Below, one piece after another: positions 1-8,202 of a DNA stretch of 64,000 nt. Origin of the DNA: Catenulispora sp. MAP5-51. GTDB taxonomy: Bacteria > Actinomycetota > Actinomycetes > Streptomycetales > Catenulisporaceae. The notes under the pieces are model-generated. The model made no database searches. It worked only from the letters and a program-made list of their open reading frames with translations, and was not told where the DNA came from. Numbering within the stretch: the stretch's first letter is position 1; every line of letters begins with the position of its first letter. The stretch is from contig NZ_JBGCCH010000003.1 in NCBI RefSeq assembly GCF_041261205.1, positions 62,001-126,000 on the forward strand. Reading direction: 5' to 3'. The position numbers and the translations under genes are program-made.

Positions 1-995
1 CGGGCCAGGCCGTTGCGGGCGGCGTCGAGCGGGCGTTGCAGGGCGCTGAGCGACTCGCCGCCCACGCCGGCACCGGAGCCGTTGGTCCCGTTCATCGCGC
101 TGAAGGCGCCCGCGCCGTTGAAGGCCCCTGCTCCGCTGAACGCGCCGACGCCGGGGTGGCCGTTGTTCTGCTGGGGCGTCGGGATCGCGGGCAGCCGGAA
201 GCGCGAGAGGTCGACGAAGGTGACGACCGCCCCGACCAGGGCGTCGTCCTCCATCACCGGCGCCGTCGAGAGCTCGACCGGCACCGCGCCGCCGCCCTTG
301 GCGACCAGGTGCAGCCCGGCCTCGCTGCCGAGACGGTGCTTGCGCCCGGTCCGCAGGGTGTCGGCCACCGGCGACGGCTCGCCCGGGGCGGACCCGCCGA
401 TCAGCGCGTCGAACTCCAGCCCGCCGAGCTCGGAGGCCCGGTACTTCAGCACCCGCGCCGCGGCCGGGTTGACCAGCACCACGCGTCCGCCGGTGTCCAC
501 CCCGACGATGCCCTCGCTGGCGGCGCGCAGGATCAGCTCGGTCTGCCGCTGCTGGCGGCGCAGCTCGGCCTCGGCGTCGGCGGTCCCGGAGACGTCGCGG
601 ACCACCACGACCTCCAGGCCGCCGTGCCCGGCGGGCAGGAAGGAGCGCACGACCTCGGCCGGGAACCCCGACCCGTCGGCGAGCTTGGCGACCATCCGCG
701 TGGGCACCCCGGCATCCCCGCCGGACACCGAACCCACCCCGGCCTCACCGGGATCAGTCCACACCCCGGCGGTCGGGTCGGGCGAGGCGACGCGCGCCAG
801 AGCCGTCCCGAACCCGGACAGAAGATCAGTGACAGGCCGGCCGACCAACGGCGCACCCGGCGCCTCGAACCAGCCCACAGCCACGGCGTTCGCGTTGACC
901 ACACGACCGCCGCCGTCGACGAGCAGCAGCGCCTCGGGCAGCGAGTCGAGTATCGCCGCCAACCGGGCGACACCCCGCACCGGTGAACGGTCCAT
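1..995 (-). CDS. PAS-domain sensor protein, C-terminus beyond window
   Basis: Reads leftward from an ATG at 995 and stays open to the window edge, so only about 330 N-terminal residues are visible. They show two PAS folds: one at about residues 8-110 (LAAILDSLPEALLLVDGGG, then NANAVAVGWF) and one at about 130-235 (RAASEGIVGVDTGGRVVLVN, then VVTFVDLSRF). After these comes a Gly/Ala/Asn-rich linker with repeated GAFxGAG motifs. PAS domains sense ligands or redox state; the output module (kinase, phosphatase or GGDEF) lies outside the window. A GAGGAG sequence sits about 12 nt before the ATG. The frame also stays open upstream through GTG codons at 1034 and 1085, so the start is uncertain. Confidence 0.75.
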   Translation of the reverse strand, partial: MDRSPVRGVARLAAILDSLPEALLLVDGGGRVVNANAVAVGWFEAPGAPLVGRPVTDLLSGFGTALARVASPDPTAGVWTDPGEAGVGSVSGGDAGVPTRMVAKLADGSGFPAEVVRSFLPAGHGGLEVVVVRDVSGTADAEAELRRQQRQTELILRAASEGIVGVDTGGRVVLVNPAAARVLKYRASELGGLEFDALIGGSAPGEPSPVADTLRTGRKHRLGSEAGLHLVAKGGGAVPVELSTAPVMEDDALVGAVVTFVDLSRFRLPAIPTPQQNNGHPGVGAFSGAGAFNGAGAFSAMNGTNGSGAGVGGESLSALQRPLDAARNGLA

Positions 996-1301
996 CCAGC
1001 CGTGGCCCTCCTCGTGGCGTGCGTCAGGCGCCACTACCCCGGCGAGCGACAGGTACTCGCCCCCGGGCCCACCATCCCGTCCCACGCCGCGACCAGAGGC
1101 GACGGCAGAGGAAGAAAAGGTGGCGATGGTCACCGATAGGCGACTATCCCACAAGCACCCCGAGCCCGTCTCCCCCGCCCGCGAGATCCCGGCGCGCCGC
1201 CCCGTGCGCCGGCGCGCCACGGGCCCCGTCGCCCGCCAGGTCGCCGAGCGTGCCCGGCACCAGGGCCGCGACCAGGTTCGGGAGCACGGAGCCAAAGGCT
1301 T

Positions 1302-1330
1302 TTGTCTACGGTGAGACGACCGGGTACGCT
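1302..1330 (+). promoter_or_regulatory. Promoter of tRNA-Ser
   Basis: TTGTCT (1302-1307) and TACGCT (1325-1330) are 17 nt apart and end 46 nt before the tRNA. The same TACGCT hexamer precedes the tRNA-Leu gene at 49681. The rest of 996-1376 shows no gene. Confidence 0.55.
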
Positions 1331-1376
1331 ATCGGCGACCGTACAACCGCCGGTGATCCGGCGGGGGTGGGTTATT

Positions 1377-1467
1377 GGAGGCGTCGCCTAGTCCGGTCTA
1401 TGGCGCCGCACTGCTAATGCGGTTTGGGGCTTAAACCCCATCGAGGGTTCAAATCCCTCCGCCTCCG
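1377..1467 (+). tRNA. tRNA-Ser (anticodon GCU)
   Basis: A 91-nt class II tRNA. The acceptor strands GGAGGCG and CGCCTCC pair, the discriminator base is G1467, and the T arm contains GGTTCAAATCC. The anticodon stem CCGCA/TGCGG encloses CTGCTAA, giving anticodon GCT (reads AGC/AGU). A long variable arm (GGGG...CCCC) is diagnostic of serine or leucine tRNA. CCA is not encoded. Confidence 0.95.
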
Positions 1468-1679
1468 CCCTTGGGGTCCTTCGCTGTCAGCGAGGGGCCT
1501 CTTTTGGTTGGTCTTTTTTCGGCGACCGAATCCCGCGCGAAGTCCACTCGGTCGTGTGACGCCGGTTCCGTCACCCCCTCGCGATACTCGAACACCCAGG
1601 AAAGGTTTCCGCCGCCCGCATCGGGAGATGACCGAGACGGCCGAACACTTCGCCTGGGAGGACGAGGGAACGCGCGATC

Positions 1680-2252
1680 ATGCCGATCGAAGCTGAGCTG
1701 AAGGCCCGCGTCCGTGACGTGCCCGCGCTGCTGGCCGCGCTGGACAAGCGCGCCGAGCGCAAGTCGGCCGTGTATCACGACCGCTACTTCGACAGTCCTG
1801 ATGGAACCTTCGCGTCGGCCGGGCATGAGCTTCGCATCCGGACCGTCGAGACCGATGCCGGTGTTCGGAATCTGCTGACGTTCAAGAAGCCCACGCTTGA
1901 CGCTGCCAGCGGGTCCAAGCCCGAGTACGAGACCACCGTCGGTGATCCTGATGTCGCCGAGTCGATCGTGCTGGGGCTCGGGTACCGGCCGATGATCGCC
2001 TTGTCGAAGCAGTGCTCGAACTATCGGTGGCGCCAGGGTGGGCGCGATCTGTTGGCGACCGTCGTCACCGTGGCCGAGATCGAGGGGACGTTCGTCGAGT
2101 TGGAGACCGTCGCCGAGGCCGAGGCGGATCTGTCGGCGGCGCTGGATCTGGCTCGCGCCGCGCTGGTGGAGCTGGGCATCGCCGACCATGATCTGACGAC
2201 TGAGCTCTACACCGACGCGGTCGCGGCGGCGACCAGGGCGCCTGCGGCATAG
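1680..2252 (+). CDS. CYTH domain protein (class IV adenylate cyclase-like)
   Basis: A 190-residue protein with the CYTH signature ExExK at residues 4-8 (EAELK), followed by alternating basic and acidic strands (HELRIRTVE, LLTFKKPT, EYETTV, VELETVAEAE) that form the triphosphate tunnel. The family binds triphosphates: CyaB class IV adenylate cyclases and thiamine-triphosphatases share this fold and length. Which reaction this one catalyses cannot be told from sequence. The ATG at 1680 follows GAGGGAACGCGCGATC; the gene stands alone between tRNA-Ser and an intrinsic terminator. Confidence 0.85.
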   Translation: MPIEAELKARVRDVPALLAALDKRAERKSAVYHDRYFDSPDGTFASAGHELRIRTVETDAGVRNLLTFKKPTLDAASGSKPEYETTVGDPDVAESIVLGLGYRPMIALSKQCSNYRWRQGGRDLLATVVTVAEIEGTFVELETVAEAEADLSAALDLARAALVELGIADHDLTTELYTDAVAAATRAPAA

Positions 2253-2283
2253 CCGCGATTCCGCTTCCATCTGCGTGGGCCGT

Positions 2284-2308
2284 GGCCGCCGGCGGTGTGC
2301 CGGCGGCC
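2284..2308 (+). terminator. Intrinsic terminator after the CYTH gene
   Basis: A perfect 10-bp stem (GGCCGCCGGC / GCCGGCGGCC) with a 5-nt loop, followed by CCTTTT at 2309-2314, 32 nt after the CYTH stop codon. Confidence 0.8.
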
Positions 2309-2349
2309 CCTTTTCACCGGATCGTCGCCGTTTCGACCGGTCGCAGAGC

Positions 2350-2377
2350 TTGTCAATACGCCCCGGATCGTTAAGTT
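2350..2377 (+). promoter_or_regulatory. Candidate promoter of the phosphoesterase gene
   Basis: TTGTCA (2350-2355) and TAAGTT (2372-2377) are spaced by 16 nt and end 47 nt before the ATG at 2425, in an AT-richer patch than its surroundings. A GGAGGA ribosome site follows at about 2415. Confidence 0.45.
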
Positions 2378-2424
2378 ACTGACGCGTAGCGCTGCCATCG
2401 GAACCGTCAGCAACGGAGGACTCC

Positions 2425-4029
2425 ATGAGCGACCCATCCGCACGTCCGGAAAAGCCCGACTTCAGCCGCCGGGACCTGATCGCGGGATCCGCCGGTGCGC
2501 TCGGTGCGGCCGCGCTGGCCGGTGTCGGGGCGAGCAGCGGGCACGGGCAGCCCAGCGACGCGCAGAAGAAGATCCTCGACACCGCCTTGGCGGCCTCGGC
2601 CAGCGGTGCGGCGAGTCTGAGCGACGTCGAGCATGTCGTGGTCCTGATGCAGGAGAACCGCTCGTTCGACCAGTACTTCGGGACGCTGTCCGGCGTGCGG
2701 GGGTTCTCCGACCCGGCGGTGCCGACGCAGACCGTCGGCGGGACCGAGTACCCGGTGTTCGACCAGTTCGGGTTCGCGCCCGGCATCGGCGCCTCCGCGA
2801 CCGGGTATCTCCAGCCCTTCCAGCTGGTCAGCAACCCGCCGCTGGAGAACGGGCAGACCACCAACGACGTCTCGCACAGCTGGGCCACGCAGCACCAGAG
2901 CTGGAACAACGGCGCGATGGACTCCTTCGTCACCGCGCACCTGGCCGCCGACGGCGCCGCCAACGGCCCGGTGACCATGGGCTACTTCACGCGCCAGGAT
3001 CTGGCGTTCTACCACGCGCTGGCCGACGCCTTCACGATCTGCGACGGCTACCACTGCTCGGTCCTCGGCCCGACCGACCCCAACCGGCTGATGCTGATGT
3101 CGGCCTCGATCGACCCCGAGGGCGCGCACGGCGGCCCGGTGGTCGAGACGTTCGGCAACCGGATCGGCGAGACCGGCAAGCTGAACTGGGAGACGATGCC
3201 GGAGCGGCTGCTGGCGGCCGGGGTGGGCTGGAAGGTCTACAACGACCCGATCGGCCTGCTCGCGCTCAGCCCGCTGCCGTACTTCAAGAACTACGACAAC
3301 CCGTTCTCCATCACCGGCCTGGAGCTGATAGGCCGCGGCCTGACGCCGAACTACCCGAACGACTTCAAGGCCGACATCGCCTCCGGCAAGCTGCCGGCGG
3401 TGTCGTGGATCATCCCGCCGGTCGCGCAGTGCGAGCACCCGGCCGCGCCGCCCTACTACGGCGAGTACTTCGTCCAGGAGGTCCTGGCCGCGCTGGTGTC
3501 CAACCCGGAGGTCTGGGCCCGGACCGTGGTGTTCGTGGTCTACGACGAGAACGGCGGCTTCTTCGACCACGTCGCCCCGCCGACCGCGCCGGAGGGTACG
3601 GCCGGGGAGTGGCTGGCGACCCTGCCCTCGGCCGCCGGCGGCGTGGACGGCCCGATCGGGCTGGGCTTCCGCACCCCGGCGCTGGTGATCTCGCCGTTCA
3701 GCGCCGGCGGCTTCAAGTACTCCGGCACCCTGGACCACACCTCGGTGCTGCGCTTCATCGAGACCCGCTTCGGCGTCGAGGTGCCGAACCTGTCGGCCTG
3801 GCGCCGCGGCGTGACCGGCGACTTCACCGGGGCCCTGAACCTGACCGCGCCGGCGAACCCGGCGTTCCCGACGCTGCCGGTGGTCTCCATCGGCGACACC
3901 TCGGTGGCCGAGCAGGCGGTGCTCAACGCGCTGGCCGGCACGTTGGACGTCGGGATTCCCTATCCGCTGCCGACGTCCAACAGCATGCCGGCGCAGGAGA
4001 GCACGCCTGCTCGGCCGAATGTTCCCTAG
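2425..4029 (+). CDS. Tat-exported phosphoesterase (phospholipase C / acid phosphatase family)
   Basis: A 534-residue protein. The N-terminus carries a twin-arginine signal (SRRDLI at 14-19, then an Ala/Gly-rich hydrophobic stretch ending near residue 40), so it is exported folded. The phosphoesterase domain (PF04185 type) starts with VVVLMQENRSFDQYFG around residues 71-86, where the Glu-Asn of the metal site lies. It ends with GTLDHTSVLRFIE near residue 434, whose Asp and His are typical metal ligands. Relatives hydrolyse phospholipids or phosphomonoesters outside the cell, often under phosphate limitation. Substrate is undetermined. Monocistronic; GGAGGA lies 5-10 nt before the ATG. Confidence 0.9.
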   Translation: MSDPSARPEKPDFSRRDLIAGSAGALGAAALAGVGASSGHGQPSDAQKKILDTALAASASGAASLSDVEHVVVLMQENRSFDQYFGTLSGVRGFSDPAVPTQTVGGTEYPVFDQFGFAPGIGASATGYLQPFQLVSNPPLENGQTTNDVSHSWATQHQSWNNGAMDSFVTAHLAADGAANGPVTMGYFTRQDLAFYHALADAFTICDGYHCSVLGPTDPNRLMLMSASIDPEGAHGGPVVETFGNRIGETGKLNWETMPERLLAAGVGWKVYNDPIGLLALSPLPYFKNYDNPFSITGLELIGRGLTPNYPNDFKADIASGKLPAVSWIIPPVAQCEHPAAPPYYGEYFVQEVLAALVSNPEVWARTVVFVVYDENGGFFDHVAPPTAPEGTAGEWLATLPSAAGGVDGPIGLGFRTPALVISPFSAGGFKYSGTLDHTSVLRFIETRFGVEVPNLSAWRRGVTGDFTGALNLTAPANPAFPTLPVVSIGDTSVAEQAVLNALAGTLDVGIPYPLPTSNSMPAQESTPARPNVP

Positions 4030-4066
4030 CGGCTAGCCGGCCTGTTCAGGCTGTCCGGGCATCGCG

Positions 4067-5095
4067 TTAGAAGGCGGTCCGCGCTTCACTGCGCGGATCC
4101 GCCACCACCCGATGCTCCTCGTACAACCCGCCGCGCGCCTCCTGCCGCCAGGGCCGGGCGTGGCGCACGGCGATCTCGACCTCCGCCGCGCCGTCGTCGA
4201 TCTCCCCGACCGCGACGGCGGCCGCGGTGGACGGCTCGCACCGCGCCGACCACGTCCCGTCCGGCCCGAGCAGGCCCGAAGGCGTGACAGCACCCAGCGC
4301 CGCGGGCGCCGCGAACGCCACCCACATGCTGTTCACCGCTGCGAGGCCCTGTGCCTCGGTCGCGAAGGACTGCGACTGTTCCGACGGGCCGGGGCCGGTC
4401 GTCGCGAACAAGACACAATCAACACCCTGCTGTTCGTATGCCGCGAACAGCTCGGGATAGTGCACCTCCATCCCGAGCAGGCAGCCGAAGCGCACGCCGT
4501 CCACGTCGAAGGTCACCGTCGTCGCCCCCGGCGCGTACATGTACGTCACCTTGGTCTTGGACAGCAGCCGCTCGTCGTACCGGCCGGCCACCTCGCCGCG
4601 ATCGGAGATCACGTACAGGCTGTTGTGCGGCCGGTTCGGCGGAGTCAGCCGGTGCACGGAGCCGAGCACCGTCCACAGCCGCAGCTCCCCGGCCAGCGCC
4701 GCGATCTCGCCCAACTCCTCGCGCAGCACGTCCCACTCGAACCTGGACCAGTCCGAAGGGCCCACCTCGTCCGGGACGGACGACATCACCCGCTTGTTCG
4801 GCGCGCACATGGCGCCCTCGGGGAAGAGCACGAGCCGCGCGCCGGATCCGTGCGCCTCCCGCATCAGCTTCCGTACTTGGCCTCCAGCGCCCCGCAGCCC
4901 CGCGACGTCCCGCGGGTCGTCGACGAGCGTGGTCTGCGCGACCGCCACCCGGATCCGCTTGTGGTCCGGCTTGTGTTCCGACATGCCAGCTCCTCCTGAA
5001 GCTGTCCGGAAGTGCCGAAGGGCAGCGGTGTAGGACTCGCCGGTCCTGGCGGCGCGGGCACGCACCCGCTGTTTGAACTTCTTGTTCGCTGTCAT
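4067..5095 (-). CDS. Nitrilase-fold (carbon-nitrogen hydrolase) protein, probable pseudoenzyme
   Basis: A 342-residue protein from an ATG at 5095 (GGAAGG 6 nt upstream). Residues 1-35 (MTANKKFKQRVRARAARTGE onward) are a basic helical segment I do not assign to the nitrilase fold; the rest is a CN-hydrolase domain. Of the Glu-Lys-Cys triad, the Glu is present in FPEGA (E93). The usual YxK lysine appears as YDER (E175), and the nucleophile position in CLLGMEVHYPE is Gly208 where the family normally has Cys. So two of three catalytic residues are replaced, and normal amidase or nitrilase chemistry is unlikely. It may be a binding or regulatory pseudoenzyme. A longer frame to 5245 has no ribosome site. 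Confidence 0.8.
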   Translation of the reverse strand: MTANKKFKQRVRARAARTGESYTAALRHFRTASGGAGMSEHKPDHKRIRVAVAQTTLVDDPRDVAGLRGAGGQVRKLMREAHGSGARLVLFPEGAMCAPNKRVMSSVPDEVGPSDWSRFEWDVLREELGEIAALAGELRLWTVLGSVHRLTPPNRPHNSLYVISDRGEVAGRYDERLLSKTKVTYMYAPGATTVTFDVDGVRFGCLLGMEVHYPELFAAYEQQGVDCVLFATTGPGPSEQSQSFATEAQGLAAVNSMWVAFAAPAALGAVTPSGLLGPDGTWSARCEPSTAAAVAVGEIDDGAAEVEIAVRHARPWRQEARGGLYEEHRVVADPRSEARTAF

Positions 5096-5261
5096 CCTCG
5101 GCCTTCCACGCCCCGAGCGGTGATCCCCCAGCGATCCGCCCGGAACGGCGGCACCTCGACAGCGACCTGAGACGGTGGGTCCCTTTGCCTCCGGTGTCAG
5201 GCCGTGCTGGGGACGGCCGTCGGAGGTTCGGCGTAGGCCACGCATCCCGAATACTACCGGC

Positions 5262-6275
5262 TCACATCCGCGCGTCCATGCTTTCGCAGACGCCGTGCAC
5301 GTCCTTCACCACGATGACGCTTCCGTCCTCGGCGCGCAGGGTCCCGGCGTACCGGCCGAACATCTGGAAGTAGTCGATCGCCACCACCCCGAGCCGGTGC
5401 CGGACCGTCTTGCGGCCCTCGGGGGTGAAGACGACGTCCAGCCGGCCGTCCGCCGACGTGATCAGCCACGGCGCGGTCGAATCCCCGCCCTGCTTGTGGA
5501 AGCGGACATCGGCCAGCGCCTCGCACGTCCCCGGCGTCCACAGGCACGACTCCTCCGGCTGCCCGATGATCTCCGGCCGGTTGACGAAGTTCGCCCCGAC
5601 CGGACCGTCCTCGGTCGGCATGGCGAACGTCCCCCAGACCCAGCGGGTCCGGTACGGGAGCAGCGACCGGTGCTCGTCGAGGACGGCCAGGTCGCGCTCG
5701 GGGGAGAAGGCGACCGAGGTGTCGCCGAACTGGAGCGTCCCGGAGACCGGGTACAGCGCCTTGTGCGTGTACATCTGGCCGCCGGGCAGCCGCGAGCTCA
5801 CCGACAGCGGCGCGCTGGCCGCGGTGGCGTCCAGCGTGAGGTCGGCGGTGATCGCCGGTGCCTCCCCGGTCGCGGCCACGTCGACCTTGATGTGGTGCCG
5901 GCCGGTGTGCTCGGAGAAGTCGTAGGCGACGTGGTAGCCGGGGCGGTCGATCGCGCAGCTGTTGTCCATCAGGTTGTGCGGCAGGTTCAGCGAGCCGCCG
6001 CGGGCGTTCGCGGCGTGCTGGTGCAGGACCGTGGCCGTCCGGTCGTAGACGTAGATCTCGGAACTGGCCAGGTAGTGCGCGTCCTGCAAGATCAGTGAGG
6101 AATGGACCTCGGGGTGCAGCAGCGTGAATCCGACCCATTCCTTCAGGCGCAGCCGACGCCGCGCCCGCGCCAGGCCCTGATACTCGGCCAGCGGGTCGAC
6201 CACGGTGGGCCGGGCCGGCAGCCGGCCGTAGCGTCGGATGCCGGCGACCACCAGGCGGTCATGATCAGCAGCCAT
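5262..6275 (-). CDS. DUF2804 family protein
   Basis: A 337-residue protein rich in beta strands with many Trp, His and Arg residues, matching my recollection of the DUF2804 family (lipocalin-like double barrel, function unknown). Recognisable stretches are LLHPEVHSSLILQDAHYLAS near the N-terminus, NLPHNLMDNSCAIDRPGYHV in the middle, and DYFQMFGRYAGTL near the C-terminus. No signal peptide is visible, so it is probably cytoplasmic. The ATG at 6275 lacks a clear ribosome site, and a TTG at 6311 in frame is an alternative. It lies 60 nt downstream of the rubredoxin chimera on the same strand. Confidence 0.75.
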   Translation of the reverse strand: MAADHDRLVVAGIRRYGRLPARPTVVDPLAEYQGLARARRRLRLKEWVGFTLLHPEVHSSLILQDAHYLASSEIYVYDRTATVLHQHAANARGGSLNLPHNLMDNSCAIDRPGYHVAYDFSEHTGRHHIKVDVAATGEAPAITADLTLDATAASAPLSVSSRLPGGQMYTHKALYPVSGTLQFGDTSVAFSPERDLAVLDEHRSLLPYRTRWVWGTFAMPTEDGPVGANFVNRPEIIGQPEESCLWTPGTCEALADVRFHKQGGDSTAPWLITSADGRLDVVFTPEGRKTVRHRLGVVAIDYFQMFGRYAGTLRAEDGSVIVVKDVHGVCESMDARM

Positions 6276-6335
6276 GGGCGATATGTTTGCCCCGGTACGG
6301 CCGCGCGTCAAGATGTTCTTGAACTCTGCGCGATC

Positions 6336-6827
6336 TCAATCCATCGCCGCCAGCGCGAGCTGCCGCAAAGCCCGGAATTCCGCCGGCCGGTTCATCGCCA
6401 CGACCGCGACCACCTTCCCGCGCCGCCGGAAGACCACCGAGGCGTCGCGCGATGCCGGGTCGCCGTGGACTTCGTGCTCGGTGGCCAGCTCCGGGCGGCC
6501 GCAGACCTGGATGGTCACGCCGTGCTGGTCCGACCACGACCATGGCAGGCGCGGATAGGGCGTCAGCTCGCCGGCGATGGTCTTGGCGGCCGCCGCGCCC
6601 TGCTCCATCGCCTCGTTCCAGTGCTCGCCGCGGTGCCGTCCGCCGTGCAGGGTGTCGTCCCGCCGTTCGAAATCGATCTTCTCCCGGACCCCGCAGTCCG
6701 GGCACGTCCAGTCGTCCGGCACGTCCGGCACGTCCGGCCACGCGGTGCCGGCCGGGAAGCCTTCGCGGGGGTCGCCCCGGCGCTCGTCGTAGACGTAGTC
6801 GCACACAGGGCACTGATACGCGCTCAC
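6336..6827 (-). CDS. Rubredoxin fused to the C-terminal domain of a rubredoxin/ferredoxin reductase
   Basis: A 163-residue protein starting at GTG 6827, which overlaps the alkB stop codon (GTGA). Residues 1-50 are a complete rubredoxin with both iron-binding pairs, CPVC and CPDC, and the DxWxCPDC signature. From about residue 70 the sequence matches the tail of FAD-dependent ferredoxin/rubredoxin reductases: EHWNEAMEQGAAAAKTIAGE and then WSDQHGVTIQVCGRPE...FRRRGKVVAVVAMNRPAEF (Reductase_C-like). Both Rossmann domains that bind FAD and NAD are absent. It could still carry electrons as a rubredoxin but cannot reduce itself. It looks like the product of an in-frame deletion joining rubA to the end of a reductase gene. 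Confidence 0.8.
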   Translation of the reverse strand: MSAYQCPVCDYVYDERRGDPREGFPAGTAWPDVPDVPDDWTCPDCGVREKIDFERRDDTLHGGRHRGEHWNEAMEQGAAAAKTIAGELTPYPRLPWSWSDQHGVTIQVCGRPELATEHEVHGDPASRDASVVFRRRGKVVAVVAMNRPAEFRALRQLALAAMD

Positions 6828-7825
6828 GCCTGCGCCCCGTACTTCGCGATCAGCTTGTCCCGCTTGCGCGGCTGGAGGTTCGCCTGCCGCACGTCGCCCT
6901 CGAAGTGCGCCAGCACCCTCGCGTCCATCACCCTGCGCCACAGCGGCGGGACGTAGGCCAGCACGATCATCGTGGCGTAGCCGCTGGGCAGCTCCGGGGC
7001 GTCGTCGAAGTGCCGCAGCGCCTGGTAGCGCCGGGTCGGGTTGGCGTGGTGGTCGCTGTGCCGCTGCAGGTGGTAGAGCAGCACGTTGGAGGCGATGTTG
7101 TTGCTGTTCCAGCTGTGCCGGGGCGCGCAGCGTTCGTAGCGCTCGCCGTTCTTCTGCCGCAGCAGGCCGTAGTGCTCCAGGTAGTTCACGACCTCCAGCA
7201 GGGAGAAGCCGAACACCGCCTGGATCAGCAGGTAGGGCGCGGTCTGCACGCCGAACACGGCGATCAGTGCGGCGAAGACCGCGACCGACATCGCCCAGGC
7301 GTTGAGCACGTCGTTGCGCAGCGTCCACGGCTTGCGCCCCGAGCGCTCCAGCCGCGCCTTCTCCAGATGCCAGCCGGAGCGGAAGCTGCCGGCGACCGAG
7401 CGCGGCCAGAACCGGTAGAAGCTCTCGCCGAGCCGCGAGCTGGCCGGGTCCTCGGGCGTGGCCACGCGGACGTGGTGGCCGCGGTTGTGCTCGATGTAGA
7501 AGTGCCCGTACAGGGTCTGCGCCAGCGCCACCTTCGACAGCCAGCGCTCCAGGTCGTCCTTCTTGTGCCCGAGTTCGTGGGCGGTGTTGATGCCGATGCC
7601 CCCGACGGTGCCGACGCTGACCGCCAGCCCGATCGCGTCCACGGTGTCCAGGCGGCCGGTGGACCAGATCCAGGCGGCCGTCGCCAGTCCCGCGTACTGC
7701 AGGGGCAGGTACAGGTACGTGCACCACCGGTAGTAGCGCTGGCTCTCCAGCCTGACGGTCAGCAACATCGTGCAACCGGTCGACTCGCCGGAGCGCACCG
7801 CGGAGCGGATCGCGCGGATCGTCAC
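6824..7825 (-). pseudogene. alkB: Alkane 1-monooxygenase (AlkB), N-terminally truncated
   Basis: From about 7745 leftward the product is a classic integral-membrane di-iron alkane hydroxylase: LESQRYYRWCTYLYLPLQYAG, His motifs HELGHK, EHNRGHHVR, NYLEHYG and LQRHSDHHA. Intact AlkB proteins begin about 90-100 residues earlier with two membrane helices and an acidic loop. Here that part is missing, and codons upstream of LESQ read as an unrelated polar stretch (MTIRAIRSAVRSGESTGC) from a GTG with no ribosome site. An internal ATG at 7768 also lacks one. The break point is near 7750. The next gene keeps the GTGA overlap expected of an alkB-rubredoxin operon. If translated, the product lacks part of its membrane domain; I call it a likely pseudogene. 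Confidence 0.65.
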
Positions 7826-7917
7826 GCGCGTGGCGCTGCTGCCCGACGACGAGTGAGACCGACGGCTTCGCTTGTGTCGGCGTTCCGGATATTCGCGGCG
7901 CGCGAGGTTGCGGCGTC

Positions 7918-8202
7918 CAAGCCCTGCTCGCTGCGCTGTTCCTGCTGTCCGGGGCGCTGAAGTCGACCTGGTCGAAGGGCCGCCTCATCGCCTCCGGTCA
8001 GACCGGCGTCACGCCGTTCCCGCTTTCGGTGCTCCGGTTCGCAGCGGTCTGCGAATTGTTCGCCGTCGCCGGCCTGATCCTCCCACGGGCTACCGGGATC
8101 GCGCCGGTACTGACGTCAGTGGCCGCGGCCGGGCTCTGCTGTGTCATGGTCGGTGCCATCAGCGGTCACAGCTACCTGCTGGTGGCGATCGGCCGGGCCT
8201 GA
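7918..8202 (+). pseudogene. DoxX-family membrane protein fragment
   Basis: An open frame of 94 codons beginning in the middle of a helix (QALLAALFLLSGALKSTWSK) and continuing through AVCELFAVAGLILPRATGIA and AAAGLCCVMVGAISGHSYLL to a stop at 8202. This matches small four-helix DoxX-like proteins but lacks the first residues and a start codon: upstream the frame reads as unrelated sequence until a stop, and no ATG or GTG with a ribosome site is present. It abuts the alkB break point, suggesting one old rearrangement clipped both genes. The 3' end overlaps the LysR gene by 87 nt on the opposite strand. Confidence 0.6.

Noticed and set aside
1-1314. 433-codon plus-strand frame at the left edge
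   Set aside because: Antisense shadow of the PAS protein; composition is Pro/Ser/Arg without domains.
6336-7988. 550-codon minus frame across rubredoxin and alkB
   Set aside because: Only the part after GTG 6827 is real; upstream it is the wrong frame through alkB.
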